The notes under the pieces: generated by a model | What the model saw: the letters and a program-made list of their open reading frames with translations, nothing else | The model's database searches: none | Told to the model about the DNA's origin: nothing | Made by a program: the position numbers and the translations under genes | From: Actinomycetes bacterium | Lineage (GTDB): Bacteria; Actinomycetota; Acidimicrobiia; Acidimicrobiales; RAAP-2 | Direction of reading: 5' to 3' | DNA: 38,416 nucleotides | Assembly (NCBI GenBank): GCA_021831125.1 | Contig: JAKBNI010000010.1 | Location: 1-38,416 of the forward strand | Shown: positions 20,637 through 30,450 of the stretch, piece by piece | Position numbering within the stretch: position 1 is the first letter of the stretch | Layout of the letters: every line of letters starts with the position of its first letter

Positions 20637-20644
20637 GACGATGC

Positions 20645-20650
20645 ATGCTA
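20645..20650 (-). promoter_or_regulatory. putative -10 box TAGCAT of cofC (leaderless)
   Basis: 8 nt upstream of GTG 20636. Confidence 0.5.
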
Positions 20651-20667
20651 CGGGCCGACCGTCCCTG

Positions 20668-20673
20668 TACCGT
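20668..20673 (+). promoter_or_regulatory. putative -10 box TACCGT of rnhB (leaderless)
   Basis: 7 nt upstream of GTG 20681. Confidence 0.45.
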
Positions 20674-20680
20674 GGGCGCC

Positions 20681-21424
20681 GTGGCGGCGCCGACGGACCT
20701 CATGGCGCGCGAGCGGGCACTGCTCGCGGCGGGAGACGTCGTCGTCGGCATCGACGAGGTCGGTCGCGGCGCCCTCGCGGGGCCGGTCTGCGTGGGCGTG
20801 GTGGTGCTCGAGCGCGCGGTCGACCCGCCGCGGGGGCTCACCGACTCCAAGCGGCTCAGCGCCGGGCGCCGCCGAGCGCTCGTCGAGCCGTTGCTCGGCT
20901 GGGCCGCCGACTGGCGCCTCGGCTCGGCGAGCGCCGAGGAGGTCGACGCCTGGGGGATCGCCGCGGCCCTCGCCGTGGCGGCCGGCCGGGCCCTCGACGC
21001 GCTCGCGACGCGCCCGACCCACGCCCTCGTCGACGGGCCGTGGAACCTCCTGCGCGCGCCGCGGGACGTTCCCCTCGGGGCGCCGACCCCACCTCCCTCA
21101 CGGGCCGACGGGCTCGCCGTGACCCCCGTCGTCAAGGGAGACCTCCACTGCGCCTCGATCGCCGCCGCCTCGGTGCTCGCCAAGGTGGCCCGCGACGACC
21201 TCATGGTCGACTTGGCCTCCGAGTGGCCCGATTACGGGTGGGCGGCCAATAAGGGCTACGGCACGCCCGACCACCTGGCGGCCCTGCGTCGCCGCGGCCC
21301 CTCGCCCCACCACCGGGTCACCTGGCGCCTGCCCGGGGCGGCCGGGCGGGCCGCGGCCCCTGGCCCCACCACCGGGTCTCCGGGCGCCCGCCCCGACCGG
21401 CCGGGTCGTGGGCCCTCTGACTAG
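20681..21424 (+). CDS. rnhB: ribonuclease HII
   Basis: VVGIDEVGRGALAGPVCVG, LTDSKRLS, HCASIAAASVLAKVARD, WAANKGYGTPDH; GTG at 20681 preferred, ORF extends to 20645. Confidence 0.92.
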   Translation: MAAPTDLMARERALLAAGDVVVGIDEVGRGALAGPVCVGVVVLERAVDPPRGLTDSKRLSAGRRRALVEPLLGWAADWRLGSASAEEVDAWGIAAALAVAAGRALDALATRPTHALVDGPWNLLRAPRDVPLGAPTPPPSRADGLAVTPVVKGDLHCASIAAASVLAKVARDDLMVDLASEWPDYGWAANKGYGTPDHLAALRRRGPSPHHRVTWRLPGAAGRAAAPGPTTGSPGARPDRPGRGPSD

Positions 21425-21459
21425 GGCCGTCGGGCCGAGAACAGTAGGATTGAGCGGTT

Positions 21460-23505
21460 ATGGCCCCACTGCTCTCGGTCGAGAACCTCAAGGTCCAGTT
21501 CGCCTCTCGCGCCTCGCTCGCCACCGCCGTCGACGACTTCTCCTTCCGAATCGAGCCGGGCCAGTGCGTCGGGCTCGTGGGCGAGTCCGGCTGCGGCAAG
21601 ACGACGACGGGCCTGTCGATCATGCGCCTCCTGCCCCCCAACGGCCACATCGCCGGGGGACGCATCCTGCTCGACGACGTCGACCTCGCCTCGCTCAGCG
21701 ACAAGGAGATGCGCCGCCACCGGGGCAAGTCGGTGGCGCTCATCCCCCAGGACCCGATGAGCTCGCTCAACCCGACGACCAAGATCGGCAAGCAGATCGG
21801 CGAGGGACTGCAGATCCACGAGGGGGCCTCGGTCGACGAGGCGCGCAAGCGCGCCCTCGAGGTCCTCGAGATGGTCGAGATGCCCCGGCCGGCGGAGCGG
21901 CTGGACCAGTACCCGTTCGAGCTCTCCGGCGGTCTGCGCCAGCGCGTGATCATCGCGATGGGCCTGGTCTGCCGGCCGAAGCTCCTGATCGCCGACGAGC
22001 CGACGACGGCCCTCGACGTGACCATCCAGGCCCAGATCCTGGACCTGATCGACAACCTGCGCTCCGAGCTCAACATGGGCGTCCTGCTCATCACCCACGA
22101 CATGGGCGTCATCGCCGGCCGGGCCGACCGCGTGGTCGTCATGTACGGCGGCAAGAAGGCCGAGCAGTCCGAGACCAACGAGCTCTTCCACCGCATGCGC
22201 CACCCCTACGCCCAGGCGCTCCTGGCCTCGATGCCCAACCTCGAGCTCGCCTCCAAGCACCGTCTCGACTCCATCGCGGGTCTCCCGCCGGACCTCTCCA
22301 AGGAGATCATCGGCTGTCGCTTCGCGCCGCGCTGCGCCTACGCCACGGACCAGTGCCGGGCCCAGGAGCCCGCGCTCTCGGTCGAGGCCGACCACGAGTT
22401 CGCCTGCTTCCACCCGGTGAACGGCCCCGTGCCGGTCGAGGTCCGCGCGGCCGAGACGGCCGTGGCGGCCACCACGGAGCGCCCCGAGATCCTGCGGATC
22501 GAGGGCCTCGTGAAGGAGTTCCCCATCAAGTCGGGGCTGGTGCGTCACCGGGTCGGGGCCATCCACGCCGTCTCGGACGTCACCTTCTCGATTCGTGCCG
22601 GCGAGACCTTCGGCCTCGTGGGCGAGTCGGGCTGTGGCAAGACCACGATCGGGCGCATGGTGGTGGGCCTCGAGCACCCCACGGCCGGCGAGATCTACTT
22701 CGACGGCGACCTCGTCTCCTCCCGACGTCACAAGCCCACCCGGGCCCAGCGCCGTGACCGCCAGATGATGTTCCAGGACCCGTACTCCTCGCTGAACCCC
22801 CGTATGACGGTGGGCGACATCCTGGCCGAGCCCCTGCGCATCCAGCGCCAGGGCACCCGGGCCGAGCAGCGCGCGCGCGTCGAGGACCTCCTGCGGGTGG
22901 TGGGCCTCGAGCGCATGGCGGCGGACCGCTACCCCCACGAGTTCTCCGGCGGCCAGCGCCAGCGCATCGGCCTCGCACGCGCCCTCGCCCTCAACCCCCG
23001 GCTGATTGTGGCCGACGAGCCCGTCTCGGCCCTCGACGTCTCGATCCAGGCCCAGATCCTCAACCTGATGAAGGACCTCCAGAAGGAGCACAGCCTCACC
23101 TACGTCTTTGTCAGCCACGACCTGGCGGTCGTGTACTACATGGCCGACACGATCGGCGTGATGTACCTCGGCAAGATCGTGGAGATCGGCGACGCGGAGT
23201 CGGTCTTTCGCACCCCGGCCCACCCCTACACCCAGGGGCTCCTCGACGCGGTGCCCGTGCCCGAGCCCGAGGCCGCCCGCAGCCGTCGGGGGATCCAGGT
23301 TCGCGGCGAGCTGCCCTCCGCGGTGAACCCTCCGTCGGGCTGTCGTTTCCGGACCCGGTGCCCACGCGCCCAGGACCTGTGCGCGACCGAGGAGCCGGCG
23401 TTCAGGGCCTTCGGGCGCAGCCAGCAGGCGGCCTGCCACTTCCCGCTGCGCACCCCGGTCAGCGTGGGCTCGGCTCCGGCCAGCGGCGCGGCCTCCGCCT
23501 CGTAG
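21460..23505 (+). CDS. peptide ABC transporter, fused tandem ATP-binding protein (DppD-DppF type)
   Basis: Two Walker A motifs ([22 protein letters not shown]), two signature motifs ([18 protein letters not shown]), two Opp/Dpp C-terminal Cys motifs. Confidence 0.94.
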   Translation: MAPLLSVENLKVQFASRASLATAVDDFSFRIEPGQCVGLVGESGCGKTTTGLSIMRLLPPNGHIAGGRILLDDVDLASLSDKEMRRHRGKSVALIPQDPMSSLNPTTKIGKQIGEGLQIHEGASVDEARKRALEVLEMVEMPRPAERLDQYPFELSGGLRQRVIIAMGLVCRPKLLIADEPTTALDVTIQAQILDLIDNLRSELNMGVLLITHDMGVIAGRADRVVVMYGGKKAEQSETNELFHRMRHPYAQALLASMPNLELASKHRLDSIAGLPPDLSKEIIGCRFAPRCAYATDQCRAQEPALSVEADHEFACFHPVNGPVPVEVRAAETAVAATTERPEILRIEGLVKEFPIKSGLVRHRVGAIHAVSDVTFSIRAGETFGLVGESGCGKTTIGRMVVGLEHPTAGEIYFDGDLVSSRRHKPTRAQRRDRQMMFQDPYSSLNPRMTVGDILAEPLRIQRQGTRAEQRARVEDLLRVVGLERMAADRYPHEFSGGQRQRIGLARALALNPRLIVADEPVSALDVSIQAQILNLMKDLQKEHSLTYVFVSHDLAVVYYMADTIGVMYLGKIVEIGDAESVFRTPAHPYTQGLLDAVPVPEPEAARSRRGIQVRGELPSAVNPPSGCRFRTRCPRAQDLCATEEPAFRAFGRSQQAACHFPLRTPVSVGSAPASGAASAS

Positions 23506-23582
23506 TCCCCGGCGAGGGACCAGCGGCGAGCCCGACTCTCACGCCACGGTTCGGACCGTCGCCTCGCCCCGCGGGCGAGGGG

Positions 23583-24578
23583 TCAGCGCTCGATCAGGCG
23601 GACCTCGAAGGCGTCGCGTAGGGCGTCACCGATGTAGTTGATCGCGACCACGACCAGGATGAAGATCCCCGCCAAGGGGTAGATCTCCCACCAGTAGCCG
23701 TTGGCGATCTGGTCTGACCCGTTCTGGAGCATCGTCCCCCAGTCCGTGTTGGGGGGCTGGATGCCGAGCCCGAGGAACCCGAGGGTCGAGAGGAAGAGGA
23801 TCGCGTCGGCGACCGAGAACGTGCCGACGGTCACGATGTTGCTGATCGAGTTGGGGAAGACGTGGCGGCGGATGATGTGCCACTTGCTCGCGCCCATGGC
23901 GGTGGCGGCCTGGGAGTACTCGAGCTTTCGGATCAAGAGGGCATCACCGCGCACGATGCGGGCGTTGCCGAACCAGCCGGTGAGCCCGATGAGCAGGATC
24001 AGGAAGGTCGCCGAGCGCGAGAACAGGGTGACCAGGGTGATGAGGAGGAACAGCAGGGGGATGGAGAGGGCCGCGTCGAGGATGCGCATCATGACCGTGT
24101 CGACGACGCCGCCGACGAAGCCCGAGACCATCCCGTAGATCGTGCCGACGAAGATCGTCACGAGTCCCGCGAGCAGGCCCACCGTGAGGGAGTACTCGCC
24201 ACCGAAGGCGATGCGTCCCAGCACGTCGAACCCGTTGGAGTCGGTGCCCAGCGGGTGGGCGGCCGACGGCGGGGCGTTGAAGGGCTGGGTGAGCGCGAGG
24301 TTCTGGTTGGTCTGATTCGTCGGGTGCAGGTGCGGCCACAAGAAGCAGAAGATGACCACGATGGCGAGGTAGATGACCGATACGATGGCCAGTTTGTTGT
24401 GCATGAAGATGCGCACGCGCTGGCGCCACATCGGGATGACGACGCCCGCCTGGTCGGACACGCCTTCGGGCTTGAAGGAGAGCTCGTCGACCATGCTCCC
24501 CGTGGCGAAGTCGTGAGGGACCTCGCGCGACTCGAGTTCCTTGGTCTCGAGCTCCTCGGTGCTCTTCTCGGTCGTCAC
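23583..24578 (-). CDS. peptide ABC transporter permease (DppC-like)
   Basis: Multiple TM segments, RIVRGDALLIRKLEYSQAATAMGASKWHIIRRHVFPN EAA-type motif; ATGA overlap with the upstream permease. Confidence 0.92.
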   Translation of the reverse strand: MTTEKSTEELETKELESREVPHDFATGSMVDELSFKPEGVSDQAGVVIPMWRQRVRIFMHNKLAIVSVIYLAIVVIFCFLWPHLHPTNQTNQNLALTQPFNAPPSAAHPLGTDSNGFDVLGRIAFGGEYSLTVGLLAGLVTIFVGTIYGMVSGFVGGVVDTVMMRILDAALSIPLLFLLITLVTLFSRSATFLILLIGLTGWFGNARIVRGDALLIRKLEYSQAATAMGASKWHIIRRHVFPNSISNIVTVGTFSVADAILFLSTLGFLGLGIQPPNTDWGTMLQNGSDQIANGYWWEIYPLAGIFILVVVAINYIGDALRDAFEVRLIER

Positions 24579-25549
24579 TGGTCTCCTTGGAGTCGAATGC
24601 GGGGGTTGACCACGCCCAGCAGGATGTCAGCGATGAGGTTGCCCAGGAGGGTGAAGATCGAAACCAGCAACGTGATCCCGAGGACGGTGGGCGAGTCGAG
24701 GAAGGTCGCGGCGTTCACCGTCTCGATGCCTAGGCCGGCGTAGTTGAAGACGCTCTCGATGATGAGGGCTCCGCCGAAGAGGCCGGGAATCGCGAGACCA
24801 AGGATCGTGACGATGGGGCCGAGGGCGTTGCGGAAGGCGTGGGCGAAGAGGACCCGGCGATTCGAGCAGCCCTTGGCGCGAGCGGTGCGCACGTAGTCCT
24901 GGACGAGCACCTCGAGGACGGTCCCGCGCATGAAGCGACTGAGCAGGGCGACGCTCGCGATCGTGAGCGTCCCCACCGGCAGGATGAAGCCCAAGGGGTC
25001 GGTGAAGATGGCCCAGGGAGCGACCCCGCTCGGCGGTGAGGCCGGCAGGTGGGTGATGCCGAAGCTGAAGACCTGCAGGACGAGCAGGCAGAGCAGGAAC
25101 AGCGGGATCGCGTAGAGGATAAAGGCCGAGCCGGTCGCGGTGTAGTCGAAGACGGTGTTGCGCTTGTTGGCCTGGAAGATCCCCAGGGGGACCGCGATGA
25201 GGAAGGTCAGCACGAGTGCGGTGAGGGCGAGCCAGACGGTGCGCGGAACGTAGAGCGAGATGATCCCCCACACCGAGAGGTTCTGCTTGTAGGAGAAGCC
25301 GAGGTTGTGGTGCCAGACGACCTGGACGATGTAGTCCCACAGTCGCACGAGGTAGGGGTGGTACATCCCGTGCTGGACGCCCCAGTTGTGCACGTTCACC
25401 GCGGAGGCCTTGGTGCCGAGCACCACGTACGCCGGTGCGAGGATGCCGTGGGGCTCGAAGTAGGGCAGCGTGAAGGTGAACACCAGCACGATGAACAGCA
25501 CGAACACCGCCTGGACCAGGCGACGGACGATGTAGGCGAACATGGCCAA
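24575..25549 (-). CDS. peptide ABC transporter permease (DppB-like)
   Basis: IVRRLVQAVFVLFIVLVFTFTLPY, VQDYVRTARAKGCSNRRVLFAHAFRNALGPIVTILG. Confidence 0.92.
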   Translation of the reverse strand: MAMFAYIVRRLVQAVFVLFIVLVFTFTLPYFEPHGILAPAYVVLGTKASAVNVHNWGVQHGMYHPYLVRLWDYIVQVVWHHNLGFSYKQNLSVWGIISLYVPRTVWLALTALVLTFLIAVPLGIFQANKRNTVFDYTATGSAFILYAIPLFLLCLLVLQVFSFGITHLPASPPSGVAPWAIFTDPLGFILPVGTLTIASVALLSRFMRGTVLEVLVQDYVRTARAKGCSNRRVLFAHAFRNALGPIVTILGLAIPGLFGGALIIESVFNYAGLGIETVNAATFLDSPTVLGITLLVSIFTLLGNLIADILLGVVNPRIRLQGDQ

Positions 25550-25597
25550 ACTCTAGCAGCGCAGCGGAAAATCTTCCTTTCGGGGCGACCCCAAAAA

Positions 25598-25635
25598 CCC
25601 GAGACCCGGGCCCCTCTCGGGGCCCGGGTCTCGGG
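25598..25635 (-). terminator. Rho-independent terminator downstream of the first binding-protein gene
   Basis: 17-bp perfect stem (cccgagacccgggcccc/ggggcccgggtctcggg), 4-nt loop, followed on the minus strand by TTTTT. Confidence 0.9.
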
Positions 25636-25657
25636 TCTCAGGAACTGACCGGGAGGT

Positions 25658-27523
25658 CTACTTGAAGTAGAAGTACTCCGGGTTGAAGTTCTGGAGCGGG
25701 TTCGGGGTGAAGCCGATGTCGTGGACGCCCACGTTCTTCTTCACCTCGCTCGGCGTGAAGGCGTTCGGCTGGAACAGCACCGGCACCTGCTGCATGAAGT
25801 ACTTGGCGTACTGGGTCAGGTTGGCCGTACCGAACGTCGTCGTCTTGATGATGGCCGTCATCTTCGGGTTGTTGTAGTCACCGATGTTGAAGCTGGCGCC
25901 CGGGACGAAGCCCCACTCACCCGAGGGGTAGTAGTCCGGAGCGTAGATCCAGCCCGCACCCCAGTCACACACGTCCCAGTTGGTGGCGTGGGCGGCGCAG
26001 TCGGAGATCACGTTGTTGAACGGCTCACCGATCTGCATCGTCTTGATGCCCAGCGTGTTCCAAGCCGAGAGCATGGTCTCCACCGTCTGGGTGAAGGCCG
26101 GGGTGCCCGTGCCGTACTCGAAGCGGATCGTCAGGCGGTTGCCCTTCGAGATGCCCTTACCGCAGTCCGAGGGCGCGGTGCCCGGCTTCTCACAGAGCAG
26201 CGCCCCGTGGACCTGCTTCCAACCGTGCGAGGCCAGCATCGACGCCGACTTCTTCAGGTCGTAGTTGTACATGTTCTTCGGAACCTGGCCGATGGACGCC
26301 GAGGCGGTCGGGGGCAGCGGGCTCCAGGTCGGCAGGCCGTAGCCCTTGTCGAGCTTGGCGATGATGCCGGTCTGGTTCACCGCGTACTGCAGGGCCTGGC
26401 GGATGTACAGCTGGTCCAGGTACTTGGCGAAGGGGTTCTTCGGGTTGAAGTTGTACTGGGCGTAGTCCATGCCCCAGTCACCGGCGCTCGCAACGATGTT
26501 GTAGTTGTTCGAGATGGCCGACCAGTTGGGACCGACCTTGCCCGGAGCCGGAGCCGGCTTGCTCAGGTACGACGTGTCGATGAACCCGAGGTCGACCAGA
26601 CCCGCGCGCAGGTCGTTGGCCTCGGCCTGGGCCGAGGTGTAGGCCTTGAGCTGAACCTCAGCGACCGAGCTCTTCACCGGGCCCGCGTACTTCGGGTTCG
26701 GCACGAACGACGCGTTGCCGAGGTTGTCGAACGACTTGAGCAGGTACGGGCCGTCCGTGCCGGACTGCCAGAACGTGTTCGTGTAGTTCGAGGTCGTCTG
26801 GGCGTACTGCTGCAGGTAGGTCACGACCGCCTTGCACGCCGTGTCCGTGGCGGCCGCACCGTAGGTGCCGGTCGCGCACGTCGAGGTCGTGTTGGCGCCG
26901 CTCACGTCCCAGGCGTCCGGGAGGGGGGTGATCTCCGACAGGTAGTTGTAGGTGATCCAGCCCGGGTTGACCGCGGCCTTGAAGTTGATCACCACGGTCT
27001 TGGCGTTCGGCGACGAGACCGAGCTCACCTGGTCGGGGATGCCGTAGCCCGGCACGTAGCCGCAGTAGGCCGACGGGTCCGAGTGGTACAGGTTCAAGAA
27101 GAACAGCACCGACTGGGCGTTCACGGCCTGGCCGTCGTAGAAGCTGTAGTTGCCCATGTTGATGGTCACGGTCTTGTTGCCGTTGCTAAAGACCGGGGCC
27201 GCCGCCAGCGACAGGCCGTTGGGGGCCTGCGCACCGACCTGGGGCTTGTCAACGATCGCCGCCGAGTTACCAAGTCCGAACCAGTACAGCGGCCGGTACA
27301 TGAGGTCCTCGAACTGGTTGATGTTGTCAACCGAGAAGTAGGTGCAACTCATATACGGGAAGATGTAGTTCGGGGCAGCGCCCGGACCCTCCGCAGCGAC
27401 CAGGGTGCCACTTGGTGCCGAGGCCCCACTGTTGGCGACACCGGTGGCCAGCGCACCGAGCGCCACCGCACCGGCGGCTGCACCAACGGTGACAAGCAGC
27501 CGTAACTTTCGTGTAAATCTCAT
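25658..27523 (-). CDS. peptide ABC transporter substrate-binding protein (family 5)
   Basis: N-terminal signal peptide; FEDLMYRPLYWFGL; FYDGQAVNAQSVLFFLNLYHSDP; GGAGG Shine-Dalgarno before ATG. Confidence 0.9.
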   Translation of the reverse strand: MRFTRKLRLLVTVGAAAGAVALGALATGVANSGASAPSGTLVAAEGPGAAPNYIFPYMSCTYFSVDNINQFEDLMYRPLYWFGLGNSAAIVDKPQVGAQAPNGLSLAAAPVFSNGNKTVTINMGNYSFYDGQAVNAQSVLFFLNLYHSDPSAYCGYVPGYGIPDQVSSVSSPNAKTVVINFKAAVNPGWITYNYLSEITPLPDAWDVSGANTTSTCATGTYGAAATDTACKAVVTYLQQYAQTTSNYTNTFWQSGTDGPYLLKSFDNLGNASFVPNPKYAGPVKSSVAEVQLKAYTSAQAEANDLRAGLVDLGFIDTSYLSKPAPAPGKVGPNWSAISNNYNIVASAGDWGMDYAQYNFNPKNPFAKYLDQLYIRQALQYAVNQTGIIAKLDKGYGLPTWSPLPPTASASIGQVPKNMYNYDLKKSASMLASHGWKQVHGALLCEKPGTAPSDCGKGISKGNRLTIRFEYGTGTPAFTQTVETMLSAWNTLGIKTMQIGEPFNNVISDCAAHATNWDVCDWGAGWIYAPDYYPSGEWGFVPGASFNIGDYNNPKMTAIIKTTTFGTANLTQYAKYFMQQVPVLFQPNAFTPSEVKKNVGVHDIGFTPNPLQNFNPEYFYFK

Positions 27524-27738
27524 TACTTCCTCCCCACGGAGTCGTTTCGACCCCGCCTCGATTCACCACGTCGGTGACTGAAAGGTCACGATAGCCCAGC
27601 GTCGGGCGCGACTACGTGGCGGGAACTGACAGGGGCTTGAGAAAAGACCCAGTGACCGTTCACCGCGCCCAGGTGGCGCCCGGTGATGGATGAATAAAAC
27701 TTCCGCTAGTGAGGAAAATCGCACTCGGCGGGGCGACT

Positions 27739-29502
27739 CTAAGTGAAGTACCAGTACTCGGGCGTAAGGACCCCCGTCGGGCAGGGCCGCAGGGGGACGG
27801 CCCCCGCCAGCCTCGTCGAGACCTCCCAGAGGGTGTCGGGCGCGGGGAGGTAGAGGACGGGCAGGGTCTGGGCCATGTAGGTGCCGTAGCCGGAGAGCTC
27901 GCCGCGGCGGATCTCGACGAGAGCCAGCCAGTGCGCGAGGACGGGATTCGCGAAGCCGCCGAGGCTGGTCGAGGGTGACGTCGCGTAGAACGGGTCGCCC
28001 GAGGGGTAGTAGTCGCCCAGGTACGCCCACCCCTGGCCCGACCAGCACAGGTCGGTGGCCGTGGCCGACGCGCAGTCCGCTGCCACGTTCGAGCCGGTGT
28101 CGAAGGTGACGCTGAGGGACACCCCGAGGGTGGCCCAGGCGGCCTTGACGACAGCGAGCTCCTGGTCAAGGGCGGGATTCCCGCTCGCCACCACGAGGCT
28201 GAGGGCGAGGGTCTGCCCCGCGGTGACCCCGGCGCCGCACTGGTTCGCCCCGGTGCCCGGGTCGGTGCAGGTCGCCGTGGCGCCCGCGAGGCTCCAGCCG
28301 TGGCTCGTGAGGGCCCGTCGGGCGCCGGCGGGGTCGCCCGGCGTTGCGCTGACCGTGGCGAGGGCCGCGGGGGTCGAGGGGGGGATCGGGCTCGCGCCCC
28401 CGGCGGCCCGGCCGTGGAAGACCGTTGCGATCAGGGACTTCTGGTCGATAGCCTGCTCGAGGGCGCTGCGCAGGTAGCCCTGGGCGACGAGGGGACCCCC
28501 AGAGTCGGTGGCCGCGAAGTTGACCTCGATCCCGTCGAACCCCCAGAAGGGCGCGGCGTAGAGGGTGTCGTGGGTCGAGAGGGCCGGCACGTTCGCCGAG
28601 CCCGCCGGGATCGCCGAGCCCGGGACGGTCCCCACGTCGAGCGTGCCCCGGGCGAGGGCGTCCTCCTCGGCGGCGTAGGAGCTGAAGGCCACCAGGCGCA
28701 CTACGCCGACCCGCGGGCGCACCGGGCCCGAGTAGCGGGGGTTGGCGCTGAAGGTGGCGTCGCCGGACCCGTCGAAGGCGGTGAGCAGCCACGGGCCGTC
28801 GACGCCCCCCTGCCAGAAGGCCGAGGTGAAGCCGGCGGCGGTGGTCCCGATCCCCTGGAGGTAGGCGAGGACCTGGCGACAGGCGGCCAGCGTGCGCGCG
28901 GCGCCGTAGGTCCCGTTCGCGCACGCCGGTGCGGGGCCGGTCGCCGAGCGCGACCAGGCGGGGTCGAGGGGCACGACGTTGGCGAGGTCGTTGCCCATCA
29001 ACCAGTCCAGGTTGACCCGGGTCGAGAAGGTCAGGGTCACGAGGTTCCCCTGGACCCGCACGGCTCGCAGGCCCGCGGGCACGCCCCGCACCGCGACCGC
29101 GTCGCAGAACGCGCTCGGGTCGGCCTCGGCCAGGTTCAAGAAGAACAGGACGCTCGTGCCGTCGACCGGGCGGCCGTCGGCGAAGTGCCAGCCGCGCATC
29201 GCGAAGCTCACCTGGGTGGTCGTCTTGTTGGTCGTGGGCGTCGTCGCCGGCGAGAGGGCGGCCTGGTAGCCGGGCGATCCTGAGAGGCCGTACCAGTAGA
29301 GGGGGCGATAGAGGAGGTCCTGGAACTGCTGGACGTTGGCGAGGGTGTCCTGGGCGCACCCCTCGAGTGGGAAGATGCTGGTCGGAGGGGCTCCGGGGGT
29401 CTCGCCCACGGAGAGCACCCCGGCCGCGCCGGCGCGCGGGGCCGCGACGACGAGGGCGGCGACCAGGGCGGCCGCGGCGAACGCTATCCGCAGGGGTTGA
29501 AT
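27739..29502 (-). CDS. second peptide ABC transporter substrate-binding protein (family 5), non-canonical start
   Basis: Paralog of the preceding gene (FQDLLYRPLYWYGL, DGTSVLFFLNLAEADPSAFC, ...EYWYF C-terminus). ORF-track GTG at 29418 would cut the signal peptide; in-frame upstream codons are ATT (29502) or CTG (29493). Confidence 0.82.
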   Translation of the reverse strand: MQPLRIAFAAAALVAALVVAAPRAGAAGVLSVGETPGAPPTSIFPLEGCAQDTLANVQQFQDLLYRPLYWYGLSGSPGYQAALSPATTPTTNKTTTQVSFAMRGWHFADGRPVDGTSVLFFLNLAEADPSAFCDAVAVRGVPAGLRAVRVQGNLVTLTFSTRVNLDWLMGNDLANVVPLDPAWSRSATGPAPACANGTYGAARTLAACRQVLAYLQGIGTTAAGFTSAFWQGGVDGPWLLTAFDGSGDATFSANPRYSGPVRPRVGVVRLVAFSSYAAEEDALARGTLDVGTVPGSAIPAGSANVPALSTHDTLYAAPFWGFDGIEVNFAATDSGGPLVAQGYLRSALEQAIDQKSLIATVFHGRAAGGASPIPPSTPAALATVSATPGDPAGARRALTSHGWSLAGATATCTDPGTGANQCGAGVTAGQTLALSLVVASGNPALDQELAVVKAAWATLGVSLSVTFDTGSNVAADCASATATDLCWSGQGWAYLGDYYPSGDPFYATSPSTSLGGFANPVLAHWLALVEIRRGELSGYGTYMAQTLPVLYLPAPDTLWEVSTRLAGAVPLRPCPTGVLTPEYWYFT

Positions 29503-29544
29503 GGCGGGGCCTTTCGGTCGGGTCGCCCCAACCCTACCCAGGCC

Positions 29545-30450
29545 CTAGGCGAGCGCGGCGCGCACGACGGCGTCGAGGGTGGGGTGCGCGAAGGCGAAGC
29601 CGGCCGCCTCGAGCCGACCCGGGAGCGCGCGCTGGCTGGCGAGCAGGAGCTCCTCGGCCATCTGGGCGCCGAGCGCGAGGCGCAGGGCGAACGACGGAAC
29701 GGCGACGAGGCCGGGTCGGTGAAGGGCCCGAGCCAGGGCGCGGGTCAGCTCGGCGTTGGTGGCCGGGGTGGGGGCGACGAGGTTCAGCGCGCCGCCGAGG
29801 CGGTGGTCGAGGGCGAAGAGCGTCGCGCGGACGTGGTCGTCGAGCGAGATCGGGCTCACCCACTGGGTCCCCGGACCGAGGCGTCCGCCCAGGCCGGCCC
29901 GAAAGAGGGGGAGCTGACGGGCGAGGGCGCCCCCGCGCGCGTCGAGGACGATCCCGGTGCGCAGCACGGCGACCTCGCCCCCGGCCACGGCGTAGCCCTG
30001 GGCCGCGTCCTCCCAGGCGACACAGACGTCGGCGAGGAAGCCCTCACCGGGGCCGGACGTCTCGTCGAGGATCTCGTCCCCGCGCGAGCCGTAGTAGCCG
30101 ATGGCCGACGCGCTCACGAGGTGGGCCCGCGAGTCGGCGCGCGCCAGGAGCTCGGCGACAAAGCGCGTCGCGTCGACCCGCGAGTCGCGGATCGCGCGGC
30201 GGCGGGCCAGGCTCCAGCGTCGCTCGCCGATGCCCGCCCCGGCCAGGTTCACCACGGCGTCGAGCCCTCCCAGGCGCCGGGCGTCCTCCGGGGCGATCGC
30301 TCGGGCGGAGGGGTCCCAGGGGATCGTCGGGCGCGTCGAGGGGGCCGACCCGGGCCGGGCGAGGACGACGACCTCGTCCCCGCGCGCCTCCAGCGCACCG
30401 GCGAGGGCGCGCCCGAGCAGGCCGCTCGCCCCGGTCAGGCCGACGCGCAC
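29545..30450 (-). CDS. TIGR01777-family NAD-dependent epimerase/SDR protein
   Basis: VGLTGASGLLGRALAGAL, VNLAGAGIGERRW, SASAIGYYGSRGDEILDE, WVSPISLDDHVRATLFAL. Confidence 0.9.
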   Translation of the reverse strand: MRVGLTGASGLLGRALAGALEARGDEVVVLARPGSAPSTRPTIPWDPSARAIAPEDARRLGGLDAVVNLAGAGIGERRWSLARRRAIRDSRVDATRFVAELLARADSRAHLVSASAIGYYGSRGDEILDETSGPGEGFLADVCVAWEDAAQGYAVAGGEVAVLRTGIVLDARGGALARQLPLFRAGLGGRLGPGTQWVSPISLDDHVRATLFALDHRLGGALNLVAPTPATNAELTRALARALHRPGLVAVPSFALRLALGAQMAEELLLASQRALPGRLEAAGFAFAHPTLDAVVRAALA

